64,000 bases of DNA, from the NCBI RefSeq assembly GCF_027924565.1, contig NZ_AP027041.1, positions 62,001 through 126,000 on the forward strand, given 5' to 3'. The translations under genes and the position numbers were made by a program. Within the stretch, counting starts at the first letter, position 1. Each line of letters begins with the position of its first letter. The notes below the pieces were generated by a model. That model saw only the letters and a list, made by a program, of their open reading frames with translations, made no database searches and was not told where the DNA came from. Of the stretch, positions 9,901 to 18,608 are shown in pieces. The DNA is from Lysobacter auxotrophicus (GTDB lineage Bacteria > Pseudomonadota > Gammaproteobacteria > Xanthomonadales > Xanthomonadaceae).

Positions 9901-10143
9901 GTCATGACGTCGATCGCGTTCATCGCCGGCACCGTGCCGCTGGTGCTCTCGCACGGCGCCGGCGCCGAAGTCCGCCAGGCCACGGGCATCACCGTGTTCT
10001 CCGGAATGATCGGCGTGACGCTGTTCGGCCTGTTCCTGACGCCGGTGTTCTACGTCGCGCTGCGCAAGCTGGCCGGCACGCCGCTGGTGAGCCACGGCAC
10101 GTCGACAGTCACTTCGCACACGACGGCGACGACGCACGCCTGA
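6964..10143 (+). CDS. RND multidrug efflux pump, inner-membrane permease (MexF/AcrB type)
   Basis: 1059 residues, close to MexF (~1060). It opens with M-D-F-S-K-F-F-I-D-R-P-I-F-A, the hallmark start of HAE1 permeases. Twelve membrane helices flank two large periplasmic loops. The fourth helix carries the proton-relay aspartates (G-I-V-V-D-D-A-I-V-V-V-E-N-V-E-R), and the second half has G-L-A-C-K-N-A-I-L-I-V-E-F-A. It is a proton-driven drug/proton antiporter. An in-frame start 60 bases upstream is unlikely because the family N-terminus begins here. Confidence 0.95.
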   Translation: MDFSKFFIDRPIFAAVLSIVIFAAGLISIPLLPIGEYPEVVPPSVVVRTVYPGANPKVIAETVATPLEESIRGVEGLMYVKSVASSDGVLQITVTFRPEVNADEATVRVQNRVSQALARLPEDVRRQGVTTQKQSPVFLMVVHLTSPSGKYDTLYLRNYLRLHIKDQLASIPGVGEAQPFGGGDYAMRLWLDPDKVASRGMTASDVLRAVREQNIQVSAGQLGAEPMPNGSQFLTPINARGRLETPEEFGNIVLKGGEGGEVVRLSDVARIELAAGDYTMRARLDGQNAAAIGIFQAPGANALQIRDEVIRRMDEASKRFPPGIEYKSIYDTTIFVRDSIKSVVTTLLEATLLVVLVVILFLQTWRASIIPLIAVPVSVVGTFAALYLLGFSINTLTLFGLVLAIGIVVDDAIVVVENVERHIEDGHSPLEAAHMAMREVSGPIIAIALVLCAVFVPMAFLSGVTGQFYKQFAVTIAISTVISAINSLTLSPALAARLLKPHGAPKDWLSRGIERGFGWIFRPFNRFFGTAAERYQNSVGKVLGRRGAVFAVYAGLLLATGLMFQLVPRGFVPVQDKSYLIAGIKMPEGSSIERTDAALKKIGEIAMAIDGVQNDVAFPGLNPLQFSNTPNYGVTFINLKPFGQRTRSAEEINAELSQKISAIQEGFAFSLQPPPIQGLGNGSGYSLYIEDRGNLGYGALQSAVQAFQGAGSQTPGLGFPNSSYQANVPQLDAEVDRVKAKAQGVPLTELFDTLQTYLGSAYVNDFNMFGRTWQVVAQADGPFRDSVEDIANLRTRNDRGEMVPIGSMVKVTETFGPDPVIRYNGYPAADILGEADVNQLSSAQAMVKLEELAKNVLPNGMDIEWTDLSYQQATQGKAALIVFPLAVLLAFLVLAALYESWTLPLAVILIVPMCMLSALLGVYLTGDNNVFVQVGLVVLMGLACKNAILIVEFARELEMQGKGIVEAALEACRLRLRPIVMTSIAFIAGTVPLVLSHGAGAEVRQATGITVFSGMIGVTLFGLFLTPVFYVALRKLAGTPLVSHGTSTVTSHTTATTHA

Positions 10144-10231
10144 CCACGACCCGCGCCGGCACGGCCTCCGACGTGCCGGCGCATCCCTTTCGAATTCCGC
10201 GCACTTCGCGCGACCCCCACAGGAGTTCCAG

Positions 10232-10978
10232 ATGTCTGCTTCCAATGGTTCGAAGATCGCCCTCGTCACGGGCGCCACGCGCGGCATCGGTTTCGAAACC
10301 GTCCGCCAGCTCGCGCAGGCCGGCGTGCACACGCTGCTGGCGGGTCGCGATCGCGGCCGCGCCGTCGACGCCGCGCTGAAGCTGCAGGGCGAAGGCCTGC
10401 CGGTCGAGGCGATCGAGCTCGACGTCACCAGCACCGCGAGCATCGCCGCCGCCGTGCAGGAGATCGACCGCAAGTTCGGCCGACTCGACATCCTGGTGAA
10501 CAACGCCGGCATCATCGTCGAGGACAAGACGTTGCCCAAGCCGTCGCAGCAGTCGGTCGCCGCATGGCGCGAGACGTTCGAAACCAACGTCTTCGCCGTC
10601 GTCGAAATCACGCAGGCCTTCCTGCCGCTGCTGCACAAGGCGCCGGCGGCGCGCATCGTCAACGTGTCGAGCATCCTCGGCTCGCTCGCGCTGCACACGC
10701 AGCCCGGTTCGCCGATCTACGACTTCAAGTCGATCCCGGCCTACAACGCGTCCAAGAGCGCGATCAACTCGTACTCGGTGCACCTGGCCTACGAACTGCG
10801 CGACACGCCGATCAAGGTCAACGCCGTGCACCCCGGTTACGTGAAAACCGACATGAACGCCGGCGAGGGCGAGATCGACGTGCCCACCGGCGCGAAGACC
10901 AGCGTCCAGATGGCGCTCATCGACGCCGACGGCCCGTCCGGCGGCTTCGTCTACCTCGGAGAAACGCTGCCATGGTGA
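10232..10978 (+). CDS. Short-chain dehydrogenase/reductase (classical SDR)
   Basis: 248 residues with an intact catalytic set: T-G-A-T-R-G-I-G cofactor motif near residue 14, N-N-A-G near 90, V-S-S-I-L-G-S and Y-N-A-S-K. A Ser/Ala rather than an Asp at the second strand end suggests NADPH preference (inference). It lies between the pump and the outer-membrane factor and overlaps the latter by 7 bases, so it belongs to the efflux operon. It may detoxify a reactive carbonyl that the pump also handles; substrate unknown. Confidence 0.88.
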   Translation: MSASNGSKIALVTGATRGIGFETVRQLAQAGVHTLLAGRDRGRAVDAALKLQGEGLPVEAIELDVTSTASIAAAVQEIDRKFGRLDILVNNAGIIVEDKTLPKPSQQSVAAWRETFETNVFAVVEITQAFLPLLHKAPAARIVNVSSILGSLALHTQPGSPIYDFKSIPAYNASKSAINSYSVHLAYELRDTPIKVNAVHPGYVKTDMNAGEGEIDVPTGAKTSVQMALIDADGPSGGFVYLGETLPW

Positions 10979-12474
10979 ACATCGCTTTCGCCAGCCGCAC
11001 CCTCACGCTCGGCGTCGCGGCGGCATTGCTCGCCGCGTGCGCCGTCGGTCCGAACTACGTTCGACCGAACATCGAAACGCCGTCGAAGTTCGTGCGCGAT
11101 GAAGCCGCCAGCGACGCGCGCGCGGCCGACATCGTCACCGGCGTCGAGCAGAACGCCGCACCGGCGCCGTCGCCGCAGGCCGATGCCGAGTTCTGGCGCA
11201 GCTTCAACGACCCGCTGCTCACGCGGCTGGTCGAGGACGCGCTCGCCGCGAACCACGACCTGCGCATCGCGCTGGCCAGCTACGACCGCGCCAACGCGCT
11301 GCTTCGCAATGCGAAGCTCGACCGTTTCCCGACGGTGACCGCCAGCGCCACCGGCAGCGATTCGCGCGCCAGCGCCGACCAGGCGCCGGGCGTGTCGCGC
11401 GCCGATCGCGACGGCGAAAGCTACAACGTGCAGGCCGACGTCAGCTGGGAACTCGACCTCTACGGTCGCGTGCGTCGCAGCGTGGAATCGTCGCGCGCGG
11501 AAGCGTGGGCGGCCGCGTCGGACCTTGATGCGTTGCAGGTCGCCATCGTCGGCGAAGTCGCACGCAGCTACGTCGAATTGCGCGGCCTGCAGGAACGCCT
11601 GCGCGTCGCGACAGAGAACGCGGAAAACCAGCGCGAAACCCTGCGCCTGGTGAACGCGCGCTTCGACGCCGGACGCGGCACCGAGTTCGACACCTCGCGC
11701 GCACGTGCGCAGCTGGAAGCCACGTTGTCCCGCGTACCCGCGCTGGAAGCGCAGGTCGCGGTGACGATGCATCGCCTCGCCGTGCTCACCGGGCAGACGC
11801 CGGATGCGTTGATCGCCGAACTCACGCCGGTCAAGCCGCTGCCGGCGTTGCCGACGCGACTGGATCCGGGTTCGCCGGGCGACCTGCTGCGCCATCGTCC
11901 CGACGTGATCGCCGCCGAAAACCGCCTGCACGCGGCTACCGCGCGTATCGGCGTGGCCACCGCCGACCTGTTCCCGCGCTTCACGCTGGGCGGTCTCATC
12001 GGCAGCCAGGCCGTCGACACCAGTTCGCTGTTCGAACGCGACAGCGAGACGCGGCTGGCGTTCCTCGGCATCGACTGGTCGTTCCTCGACATCGGCCGCG
12101 TGCGCGCACGCATCGCCGCCGCGGATGCGGATGCCGCGGGCGAACTCGCGCGCTACCAGCAGTCGGTGCTGCTCGCGCTGGAAGACACCGAGAACGCGCT
12201 GGTCCGCTATGCGCGCACGCGCGTGGAAGACCAGCACCTGGAGCAGGCCGCCGCCGACAGCGCTACCGCGGCGCGGCTCGCGCGCGTGCGTTACGACGCC
12301 GGTGCGGCGGATCTGTTCGAAGTGCTCGACGCCGAACGCACGCGCCTGACCGCCGAGGAAGCCTTCGCCGATGCGCGTACGCGCAGCGCCAGTTCCGCGG
12401 TCGCGCTGTACAAGGCGCTCGCTGGCGGCTGGCCGACGCGCGTGCCCGTGCGCGAGGACGTCGCCGCGCGCTGA
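10972..12474 (+). CDS. Outer-membrane efflux lipoprotein (OprM/OprN/NodT family)
   Basis: 500 residues. Signal peptide with lipobox L-A-A-C (Cys23) followed by the family hallmark A-V-G-P-N-Y-V-R-P. Two repeated OEP domains follow, with D-P-L-L-T-R-L-V near the start and the [11 protein letters not shown] element in the second half. It forms the trimeric outer-membrane channel for the adjacent RND pump. The ATG overlaps the SDR stop. It ends the efflux operon, with a strong terminator ~100 bases further on. Confidence 0.93.
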   Translation: MVNIAFASRTLTLGVAAALLAACAVGPNYVRPNIETPSKFVRDEAASDARAADIVTGVEQNAAPAPSPQADAEFWRSFNDPLLTRLVEDALAANHDLRIALASYDRANALLRNAKLDRFPTVTASATGSDSRASADQAPGVSRADRDGESYNVQADVSWELDLYGRVRRSVESSRAEAWAAASDLDALQVAIVGEVARSYVELRGLQERLRVATENAENQRETLRLVNARFDAGRGTEFDTSRARAQLEATLSRVPALEAQVAVTMHRLAVLTGQTPDALIAELTPVKPLPALPTRLDPGSPGDLLRHRPDVIAAENRLHAATARIGVATADLFPRFTLGGLIGSQAVDTSSLFERDSETRLAFLGIDWSFLDIGRVRARIAAADADAAGELARYQQSVLLALEDTENALVRYARTRVEDQHLEQAAADSATAARLARVRYDAGAADLFEVLDAERTRLTAEEAFADARTRSASSAVALYKALAGGWPTRVPVREDVAAR

Positions 12475-12575
12475 GTTCCACCGTTCCCCTGGCCGTCGAC
12501 CGGCGGCGCCACGACTCCCCTCCCTCACGTGGCGTCGCCGGTTGTTCGGTTTTCCCCACATGGCCGTTGCCCTTC

Positions 12576-12614
12576 GCGCCGCCGGGATCCATCCCCTCCG
12601 GCGGCGCCTTTTTT
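12576..12614 (+). terminator. Terminator of the efflux operon
   Basis: A 10-bp perfect stem (gcgccgccgg / ccggcggcgc, loop 12 bases) is followed by CTTTTTTC. It separates the efflux operon from folE. Confidence 0.85.
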
Positions 12615-12673
12615 CTCCGCTCGCGCCGGGTGGAGTAGCATTCCCGTCCCCCCGAACACACCGAGTCCGTGCC

Positions 12674-13264
12674 ATGGCGCAAGACGACAAGCCCACCCGC
12701 GACCAGGCCGAGGCCGCCGTGCGCACGCTGCTGCGCTGGGCCGGCGACGATCCGGCGCGCGAAGGCCTGCTCGACACGCCCAAACGCGTGGCGAAGGCGT
12801 ACCAGGACTGGTTCAGCGGTTACGCCGAGGATCCGGCCGACTACCTGATGCGCACCTTCAAGGAAGTCGAGGGCTACGACGAGATGATCGTGCTGCGCGA
12901 CATCGAGTTCGAAAGCCATTGCGAACACCACATGGCGCCGATCATCGGCAAGGCGCACGTGGGCTATTTGCCCGACGGCAAGGTCGTCGGCATCAGCAAG
13001 CTCGCGCGCGTGGTCGAGGCGTACGCGCGCCGCCTGCAGGTGCAGGAGAAGATGACCGCGCAGATCGCGCAGGTGATCCAGGACGTGCTGCAGCCGCGCG
13101 GCGTCGGCGTGGTGATCGAAGGCGCGCACGAATGCATGACCACGCGCGGCGTGCACAAGCGCGGCGTGAGCATGATCACCTCCAAGATGCTCGGCAGCTT
13201 CCGCGAGGACGCGCGCACGCGTGCGGAGTTCCTGCAGTTCATCGACGTCGGCCCGGGACGCTGA
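12674..13264 (+). CDS. folE: GTP cyclohydrolase I
   Basis: 196 residues. Contains the zinc/GTP-binding signature [19 protein letters not shown], the [10 protein letters not shown] signature and a second zinc Cys in H-E-C-M-T-T-R-G. It converts GTP to dihydroneopterin triphosphate, the first step of folate synthesis. The start is the ATG at 12674, just after the terminator; a longer reading frame would cross that terminator. Followed after 16 bases by the methyltransferase gene. Confidence 0.96.
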   Translation: MAQDDKPTRDQAEAAVRTLLRWAGDDPAREGLLDTPKRVAKAYQDWFSGYAEDPADYLMRTFKEVEGYDEMIVLRDIEFESHCEHHMAPIIGKAHVGYLPDGKVVGISKLARVVEAYARRLQVQEKMTAQIAQVIQDVLQPRGVGVVIEGAHECMTTRGVHKRGVSMITSKMLGSFREDARTRAEFLQFIDVGPGR

Positions 13265-13280
13265 CGCCGCAGGTGCACCC

Positions 13281-13904
13281 GTGAGCGAGCTGCCGAACGC
13301 GCCGTCCTGCGAGCGCAATCGCGATCCGATCCTCGCGGTGCTGCAGCGCCACTTCGCCGATCGACGCGAGGTGCTCGAAATCGGCAGCGGCACGGGCCAG
13401 CACGCGGTGTATTTCGCCGGTGCGATGCCGTGGCTGCGCTGGCAGTGCAGCGATCGCGCGGAACACCTTCCCGGCATCGCGGCGTGGCTCGAACACGCGT
13501 CGTTGCCCAACACGCCGCAAGCGGTGGAACTCGACGTCGCATCCGGCCCGTGGCCGCGCTCATCGGCATCCGACGGCCGCTTCGATGCGGTCTTCAGCGC
13601 GAACACGCTGCACATCATGGGCTGGCCGCAGGTGCAGGCATTCTTCGCCGGGCTGGACGACGTGCTCGCTTCCGACGCAACGCTCGTCGTGTACGGGCCC
13701 TTCAACTACGGCGGCGCGTACACCAGCGACAGCAATCGCGACTTCGACGGCTGGCTGAAGGCGCGCGATCCGCAATCGGCGATCCGCGATTTCGAGGCGG
13801 TCGACGCGCTTGCACAGCGCATTGGCTTGCAACTCGAGGACGACGTCGCGATGCCGGCGAACAACCGCTGCCTTGTCTGGCGGCGGGGCGCCCGCAGCGG
13901 CTGA
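13281..13904 (+). CDS. DUF938 (UPF0585) SAM-dependent methyltransferase
   Basis: 207 residues from a GTG start. SAM-binding motif E-I-G-S-G-T-G-Q-H-A near residue 36 and the DUF938 signature N-T-L-H-I-M-G-W-P-Q-V-Q. Substrate unknown. It is 16 bases after folE and probably shares its transcript. Its stop nearly touches the stop of the convergent phosphatase gene (1 base apart). Confidence 0.88.
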   Translation: MSELPNAPSCERNRDPILAVLQRHFADRREVLEIGSGTGQHAVYFAGAMPWLRWQCSDRAEHLPGIAAWLEHASLPNTPQAVELDVASGPWPRSSASDGRFDAVFSANTLHIMGWPQVQAFFAGLDDVLASDATLVVYGPFNYGGAYTSDSNRDFDGWLKARDPQSAIRDFEAVDALAQRIGLQLEDDVAMPANNRCLVWRRGARSG

Positions 13905-13905
13905 C

Positions 13906-14499
13906 TCAGGCGATCTGGCGCCCGCGATACCAGCGGCGATGCGCCAACGCCAGCAGATCCCGGTCCTCGTGCGTATCGCCGTAGGCGTGCACGACGGGGT
14001 AGCGCGACAGGTCGTAGCGCTCGCGCACGCGGCGCGCCTTCTCCACGCCGACGCATTGCGCGCCGGAGTAACGCCCCGTCATCACGCCGTCGCGCGATTC
14101 CAGCGACGAACACAGCAGCTCCAACCCGTGCTGCGCGCAGAAGTGCGACAGGTACAGGTCGAACGAGCCGGACACGACGACGATGGTGTCGCCCTTCTCG
14201 CGATGCCATTGCAGGCGCGCCATCGATTCGGGGCGCAGCGTCGCGGGCACGATGTCGCGCGCGAAGCGTTCGCCCGCCGCGCGAACATCGCGCAACGCCA
14301 GGCCGCGGAACGCGAAGTCCGCGATACGCTCGCGAACGCGATTGCCGCTGACGATGCCGGCCTTGTAACCGACGATGGCCGGCGCGAGCACGACCTGCCC
14401 GATCACCCGCCGCCGCTTCGTCGTCGCCATGCGCACGAAATCGGGCATCAGTTCACGCGTGGTGATCGTGCCGTCGAAGTCGAACAGGGCGAGGTTCAT
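13906..14499 (-). CDS. HAD-IB family phosphatase (SerB-like)
   Basis: 197 residues. HAD motif I F-D-F-D-G-T-I-T, motif II V-V-V-S-G-S near the middle and motif III-IV Y-G-D-T-H-E-D-R-D. A helical cap sits between motifs I and II. HAD-IB proteins dephosphorylate phosphoserine, lysophosphatidic acid or glycerol phosphate; which applies here cannot be told. Confidence 0.85.
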   Translation of the reverse strand: MNLALFDFDGTITTRELMPDFVRMATTKRRRVIGQVVLAPAIVGYKAGIVSGNRVRERIADFAFRGLALRDVRAAGERFARDIVPATLRPESMARLQWHREKGDTIVVVSGSFDLYLSHFCAQHGLELLCSSLESRDGVMTGRYSGAQCVGVEKARRVRERYDLSRYPVVHAYGDTHEDRDLLALAHRRWYRGRQIA

Positions 14500-14594
14500 C
14501 GGTGCGATCCGTGCGGAAGAATGGCGAGTGTACGGGTGGCGTTTGCGCTGCGACGCCGGGCGGAGTGTCCGGTTTGTCGCACCCCTCTGTCCCC

Positions 14595-14626
14595 GTCATC
14601 CCGGCGAAGGCCGGGACCCAGGCTGT
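14595..14626 (+). repeat. REP-like hairpin 1 (cccggcgaaggccggg)
   Basis: Outer left unit of a nested inverted set. The hairpin cccggc-gaa-gccggg is followed by acccaggct. Its inverted partner is at 14787-14816. Confidence 0.75.
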
Positions 14627-14663
14627 TATGGTTCGGGTACTCCGAGGCGTCCGCCATATCACC

Positions 14664-14690
14664 GTCATTCCAGCGAAAGCTGGAACCCAT
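14664..14690 (+). repeat. REP-like hairpin 2 (gtcattccagcgaaagctgg)
   Basis: Inner left unit with the ccagcgaaagctgg hairpin. Inverted partner at 14740-14765. Confidence 0.75.
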
Positions 14691-14739
14691 GTTGATCTTG
14701 AGCATCCACCATCAATCACGAACTCCGAAGCAGGCGCAG

Positions 14740-14765
14740 TGGGTTCCAGCTTTCGCTGGAATGAC
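14740..14765 (-). repeat. REP-like hairpin 3 (inverted copy of unit 2)
   Basis: Reverse complement of unit 2 (gggttccagctttcgctgga then atgac), identical over about 26 bases. Confidence 0.75.
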
Positions 14766-14786
14766 GGAAGAGCGCGGATGGCGTGA

Positions 14787-14816
14787 CAGCCTGGGTCCCG
14801 GCTTTCGCCGGGATAA
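14787..14816 (-). repeat. REP-like hairpin 4 (inverted copy of unit 1)
   Basis: Near-exact reverse complement of unit 1 (agcctgggtcccggc then gccggga). Together units 1-4 make a ~220-base nested palindrome between the phosphatase gene and zapE. Confidence 0.75.
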
Positions 14817-14877
14817 CGGATTGGGATAGCGCGCCAGATCGATGCTCGCGGGCGAAGCCACGCGAGCGACCGCGGAT

Positions 14878-15999
14878 CTATCCCCGATGCTCCAGCGACA
14901 GGAACTCCGCCGACTGCATCTCGATCAACCGCGACGCCGTGCGTTCGAACGCGTGCGCCAGCTTCTTTCCCGTGTACAGCGCAGGCGGCGCGTCGGCCGC
15001 GGTGCAGACCAGGTTGACATGGCGGTCGTACAGCTCGTCGATCAGGTGCACGAAGCGGCGCGCCGGGTCGTCGTTGCGGCCATCGAACAGCGGAATGCCG
15101 CCGACGAGCACCGTGTGGTATTCGGTGGCGATCTCGATGTAGTCGCTCGCCGCGCGCGGGCCTTCGCACAATGCGGCGAAGTCGAACCAGGCATGGCCTT
15201 CGGCGAGCGCACGCACGGGGATTTCGCGGCCTTCGATGACCAGCGGGCCGTCCTCGCGCGGGCACGTCGCGGTGAGTTCGCGCCATCGCTCGGCCAGCCA
15301 CGCGTCGGAAGCGTCGTCCAGCGGCGCGCGGTACACGGGCGAGCGCGTCAGCGCGCGCAGGCGGTAATCCTGCGCGCTGTCCAGGAGCAGCACCTTGCAG
15401 TGCTTCTCGATCTGCGCGATCGCCGGCAGGAAACTCGCGCGCTGCAGGCCGTCCTTGTAGAGGTTCTTCGGCTCGGTGTTGGACGTGGTGACCAGCGTGA
15501 CGCCTTCGGCGAACAGGCGCTCCATCAGGCGGCCCAGCAGCATCGCGTCGCCGATGTCGTTGACGAAGAACTCGTCGAGCACCAGCACGCGCAGGTCGCC
15601 GCCCCATTCGCGCGCGATCGTCGCCAGCGGATCGCTCTGGCCGGCGTGCGTGCGCAGCTGCGCATGCACCTCGCGCATGAAGCGGTGGAAATGCGTGCGA
15701 CGCTTCTGCTCGAAAGGCAGGCTGTCGTAGAACAGGTCGATCAGGAACGTCTTGCCGCGACCGACGCCGCCCCACAGGTACAGGCCGCACGGCGGTTCGG
15801 GCTTCTTGCCGAAGAGGTTGCCGAACAGCCCGCGCCTGGGCGGATCGAGCAATGCCGCATGGATGCGGTCGAGTTCGCGCAGCGCGGGCCGTTGCGCCGC
15901 GTCCTCGTTCCAGTCGCCACGCGAAACGCCCGCGGCGTACAGCATCGAAGGAGTCGACGTGGGTGCATCCGCATCCACGCTGCCAGCGGCCATGTTCAT
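14878..15999 (-). CDS. zapE: ZapE-like cell division AAA ATPase (AFG1 family)
   Basis: 373 residues. Walker A G-G-V-G-R-G-K-T and Walker B V-L-V-L-D-E-F-F, plus the AFG1/ZapE features Y-L-W-G-G-V-G-R and T-S-N-T-E-P-K-N-L-Y. ZapE is a nucleotide-dependent factor that acts on FtsZ rings under stress in E. coli. The ATG overlaps the TGA of the upstream hydrolase gene (15996-15999), so they are coupled. Confidence 0.92.
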   Translation of the reverse strand: MNMAAGSVDADAPTSTPSMLYAAGVSRGDWNEDAAQRPALRELDRIHAALLDPPRRGLFGNLFGKKPEPPCGLYLWGGVGRGKTFLIDLFYDSLPFEQKRRTHFHRFMREVHAQLRTHAGQSDPLATIAREWGGDLRVLVLDEFFVNDIGDAMLLGRLMERLFAEGVTLVTTSNTEPKNLYKDGLQRASFLPAIAQIEKHCKVLLLDSAQDYRLRALTRSPVYRAPLDDASDAWLAERWRELTATCPREDGPLVIEGREIPVRALAEGHAWFDFAALCEGPRAASDYIEIATEYHTVLVGGIPLFDGRNDDPARRFVHLIDELYDRHVNLVCTAADAPPALYTGKKLAHAFERTASRLIEMQSAEFLSLEHRG

Positions 16000-16688
16000 G
16001 CCGACGTGGCGCCTTCGGTCGCCGGCGGGAGATATGGCTTGATGCCGTTCTTGATCGCGCCGCGCAGGTCCATCAGGCGCCGATGGAAGAAGTGGCTGGT
16101 CTCGGGCATCTTCACCAGCTCCGGTGGCGGATCGAGCTTGAGGCTGTCGATCCACGCGTACACCGCCTGCGGATCGACGATCTCGTCCTCTTCGCCCTGG
16201 ATCACCAGCCACGGGCACTGCGGCGGCGTGAGGGTGCTGAAATCCCAGTTTCGGCCGGCCGCCGGCGGCGCGATCGAGATCACCATGCCCGGGTGCAGCT
16301 CGTTGGCGCACTTGAGCGTGATGTACGAGCCGAAGCTGAAACCTGCCAGCCACAGGCGCGCGCCGGGGCGCTGCTCGCGCACCCACGCCGCGACGGCACG
16401 CAGATCGTCGGCTTCGCCGCGGCCCTGGTCGAAGCTGCCTTCGGACGCACCGGTGCCGCGGAAGTTGAAGCGCACCGTCGCGATGCCCGACTCGCGCAGC
16501 GCGCGCGCGGCCATCGTCACGACCTTGTTGTGCATGGTGCCGCCATCGGTGGGCAGCGGATGGCAGACGATGGCGACGGCGTCGCGCACCGGCGCTTCGG
16601 CCGCTTCGACGATGGTCTCCAGTGCGCCGGCCGGGCCCTGCAGGGTCAGCGTGGTGGTGGCTTCGTGCGGGAAAGCGGGCTGGTTCAT
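15996..16688 (-). CDS. Alpha/beta hydrolase (dienelactone hydrolase-like)
   Basis: 230 residues. Nucleophile elbow G-F-S-F-G-S near the middle, oxyanion region C-H-P-L-P-T-D-G-G-T, F-N-F-R-G-T-G-A-S, acid region G-E-E-D-E-I-V-D and terminal His in S-H-F-F. Such proteins are serine hydrolases of unknown substrate, often annotated CocE/NonD or DLH-like. First gene of a two-gene unit with zapE. Confidence 0.85.
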   Translation of the reverse strand: MNQPAFPHEATTTLTLQGPAGALETIVEAAEAPVRDAVAIVCHPLPTDGGTMHNKVVTMAARALRESGIATVRFNFRGTGASEGSFDQGRGEADDLRAVAAWVREQRPGARLWLAGFSFGSYITLKCANELHPGMVISIAPPAAGRNWDFSTLTPPQCPWLVIQGEEDEIVDPQAVYAWIDSLKLDPPPELVKMPETSHFFHRRLMDLRGAIKNGIKPYLPPATEGATSA

Positions 16689-16736
16689 GCGCTCAATGAT
16701 ACGGGCTGGGGTATTCAGGCCCTGTCGCCACGGCGC

Positions 16737-18425
16737 TCAGAGGTCGAAACCCAGCACCACCGGGTCGTGGTCGGAGCTGCGCCACGGCCCCGTGCCGCCG
16801 GCGCGGTAGCCGGCCGATTCGGGTTCGTCCGCGTTGACGTGCCATTCGGCCGCGCCGCGCAGGCGTTTGGCGAAGTCGGGGCTCAGCAGCGCGTGATCGA
16901 GCCGGCCCAGCTGGCCGTCGTAGACGTAGCTGTAGGGCGCCGCCACGCCGGCGACGACGAACGCGTCCTGCCAGCCGGCCTCGCGCAGCGTGCGCATGGG
17001 CTCCTCCTGCGCGTAGGCGTTGAAGTCGCCGACGACCAGCGTGCGTGCGCCGTGGCCGGTGGGATCGGTGGCGAGCCACGCGTCGAGGCGTCGCGCCGAC
17101 TCGGTGCGCGTTGCGTTGTAGCAGGAGGCGCCGTCGCGCTGGTCGCGGTCCAGGCCGTCGGCGTCCTTGCACCCCTTCGACTTGAAGTGGTTGGCGACCA
17201 CGACGAACGACTGCCGCTTTGCATCGCCCTTCAGCGGCGCGAACGCCTGCGCCATGGGCACGCGGCTGTGTTCGCCGAACGGGCCGCCTTCCAGCGTCTT
17301 CGGCGGGCCCAGCGTGCGCACGCGATCGGCGCGGTAGATCAGGCCGACGCGGATCGGGTTGTCGCCCGGGCCCTGCTTCGCATCGACGAAGCGCCAGCGG
17401 CTGCCGTCGGCGTTGAGCGCGTCGACGAGCGCGGCGATGCTCGACTCCTCGCCGTAGCCGTCGTTCTCCAGCTCCATCAACGCGACGACGTCGGCATCGA
17501 GCCCCTCGATGATCGCGACGTGCTTGGCGAGCTGCGCGGCGAGTTCGGCCGGCGTGCGCGCGCCGCGCATCGTGGGAAAACCGCCGCCATGGCCGTCGCC
17601 GTTGAACAGGTTTTCCAGGTTGAGCGCGGCCAGGCGCAGCGTGCCGGGCACGGTGGGCGCCTGCGGTCGCGCGACAGCCTCCAGCGACAGCGCGCCGTCG
17701 ACGCGCAGCGCGACGCCGTGTTCGACCTGATCGATTACGCCGCTCGCGCCGGTGATGCGACTCCCGGTGCGCGCCTGCGCGAGGCCGTCGGGCCATGCGC
17801 CGTTCGGGGCCTCCAGCGACAGCGTGCGGCGCGCGTTGTCCGCGACCTCGTTGCGGTAGCCCTCGCTCCCCGGAATCTGGCGCTCGGTCGGCTGCCACAG
17901 GCGTGCGTCGAGGCTTGCCTGCACGCGGCCGTGCCTGGCCAGCTCGCCGGTGTCTGCGAGGAAGACCGGGCCGTCGAGGCGGACGCGCATGCCTTCCAGC
18001 CGCTCCCAGTCGCTGGGCGCGGTGGTCAGCGCGAGCGGGGCGACGTCGCCGCGCCCGACGCGCTCGATGCGCGGCTGCACCAGCGCCGTGCGCGTGGCGC
18101 GTCCCGCGTCGAGTTCGGCCACGTTGCCGTGCACGATCACCATGTCGCCGGGCGCCACGCTCGCGGCGGCGTACTGCACGAAGATCGCGTCGGACGTGGC
18201 GCCGTCGCCGTCGCCGGCGTCCTGCACGTACCAGCCGCCGTTGCCGAGCGCGCTGACCACGCCGCGAACGGTGACCGCCTGACCGGCGAGCGCGCTGCGT
18301 TCGGCGTGTCCCTGGACGGCGCCGATCGCAATGGTCGGGCGGTGGTCGGCCACCGACGCGCAGCCGATCAGCAGGCAGGGCGCCAGCAGCAGGGCCGGTC
18401 GGAGCGGGGAGAAGGAACGGGTCAT
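16737..18425 (-). CDS. ExeM/NucH-like secreted endonuclease/exonuclease/phosphatase lipoprotein
   Basis: 562 residues. Signal peptide with lipobox L-I-G-C (Cys22). An N-terminal OB-like region (~40-140) is followed by an EEP nuclease domain with N-L-E-N-L-F, M-E-L-E-N-D, a V-A-N-H-F-K-S-K-G segment, V-V-G-D-F-N-A-Y and a final S-D-H-D-P-V-V-L. This layout is that of extracellular DNases such as ExeM and NucH. Likely role: degradation of extracellular DNA at the cell surface. Single gene. Confidence 0.9.
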   Translation of the reverse strand: MTRSFSPLRPALLLAPCLLIGCASVADHRPTIAIGAVQGHAERSALAGQAVTVRGVVSALGNGGWYVQDAGDGDGATSDAIFVQYAAASVAPGDMVIVHGNVAELDAGRATRTALVQPRIERVGRGDVAPLALTTAPSDWERLEGMRVRLDGPVFLADTGELARHGRVQASLDARLWQPTERQIPGSEGYRNEVADNARRTLSLEAPNGAWPDGLAQARTGSRITGASGVIDQVEHGVALRVDGALSLEAVARPQAPTVPGTLRLAALNLENLFNGDGHGGGFPTMRGARTPAELAAQLAKHVAIIEGLDADVVALMELENDGYGEESSIAALVDALNADGSRWRFVDAKQGPGDNPIRVGLIYRADRVRTLGPPKTLEGGPFGEHSRVPMAQAFAPLKGDAKRQSFVVVANHFKSKGCKDADGLDRDQRDGASCYNATRTESARRLDAWLATDPTGHGARTLVVGDFNAYAQEEPMRTLREAGWQDAFVVAGVAAPYSYVYDGQLGRLDHALLSPDFAKRLRGAAEWHVNADEPESAGYRAGGTGPWRSSDHDPVVLGFDL

Positions 18426-18560
18426 GGCGCGCTCGCCGCGGAAGAGGCGCGCATTATCGCGAGCGCCCGTGCCCGGCGGATGTCGGCGGGTTGCCGCGGT
18501 GAGGCGGGATCGCGTGAATCGGGACGCCCACGGTGCGGCGCGTTTTCCGGAATCCGAAAA

Positions 18561-18590
18561 CGACAACGCCGCCCGGAGGCGGCGTCGTGC
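18561..18590 (-). terminator. Terminator after cytochrome c5 gene
   Basis: An 8-bp stem (acgccgcc / ggcggcgt, loop cgga) downstream of the cytochrome stop on the minus strand, followed by TGTCGTTTTC. Confidence 0.55.
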
Positions 18591-18608
18591 GGAACGGATG
18601 GGGCCCGA

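Noticed and set aside
6973-10698. 1241-codon minus-strand open frame opposite the RND pump
   Set aside because: His/Arg/Gln-rich antisense translation of the pump and the SDR; no domain or ribosome site.
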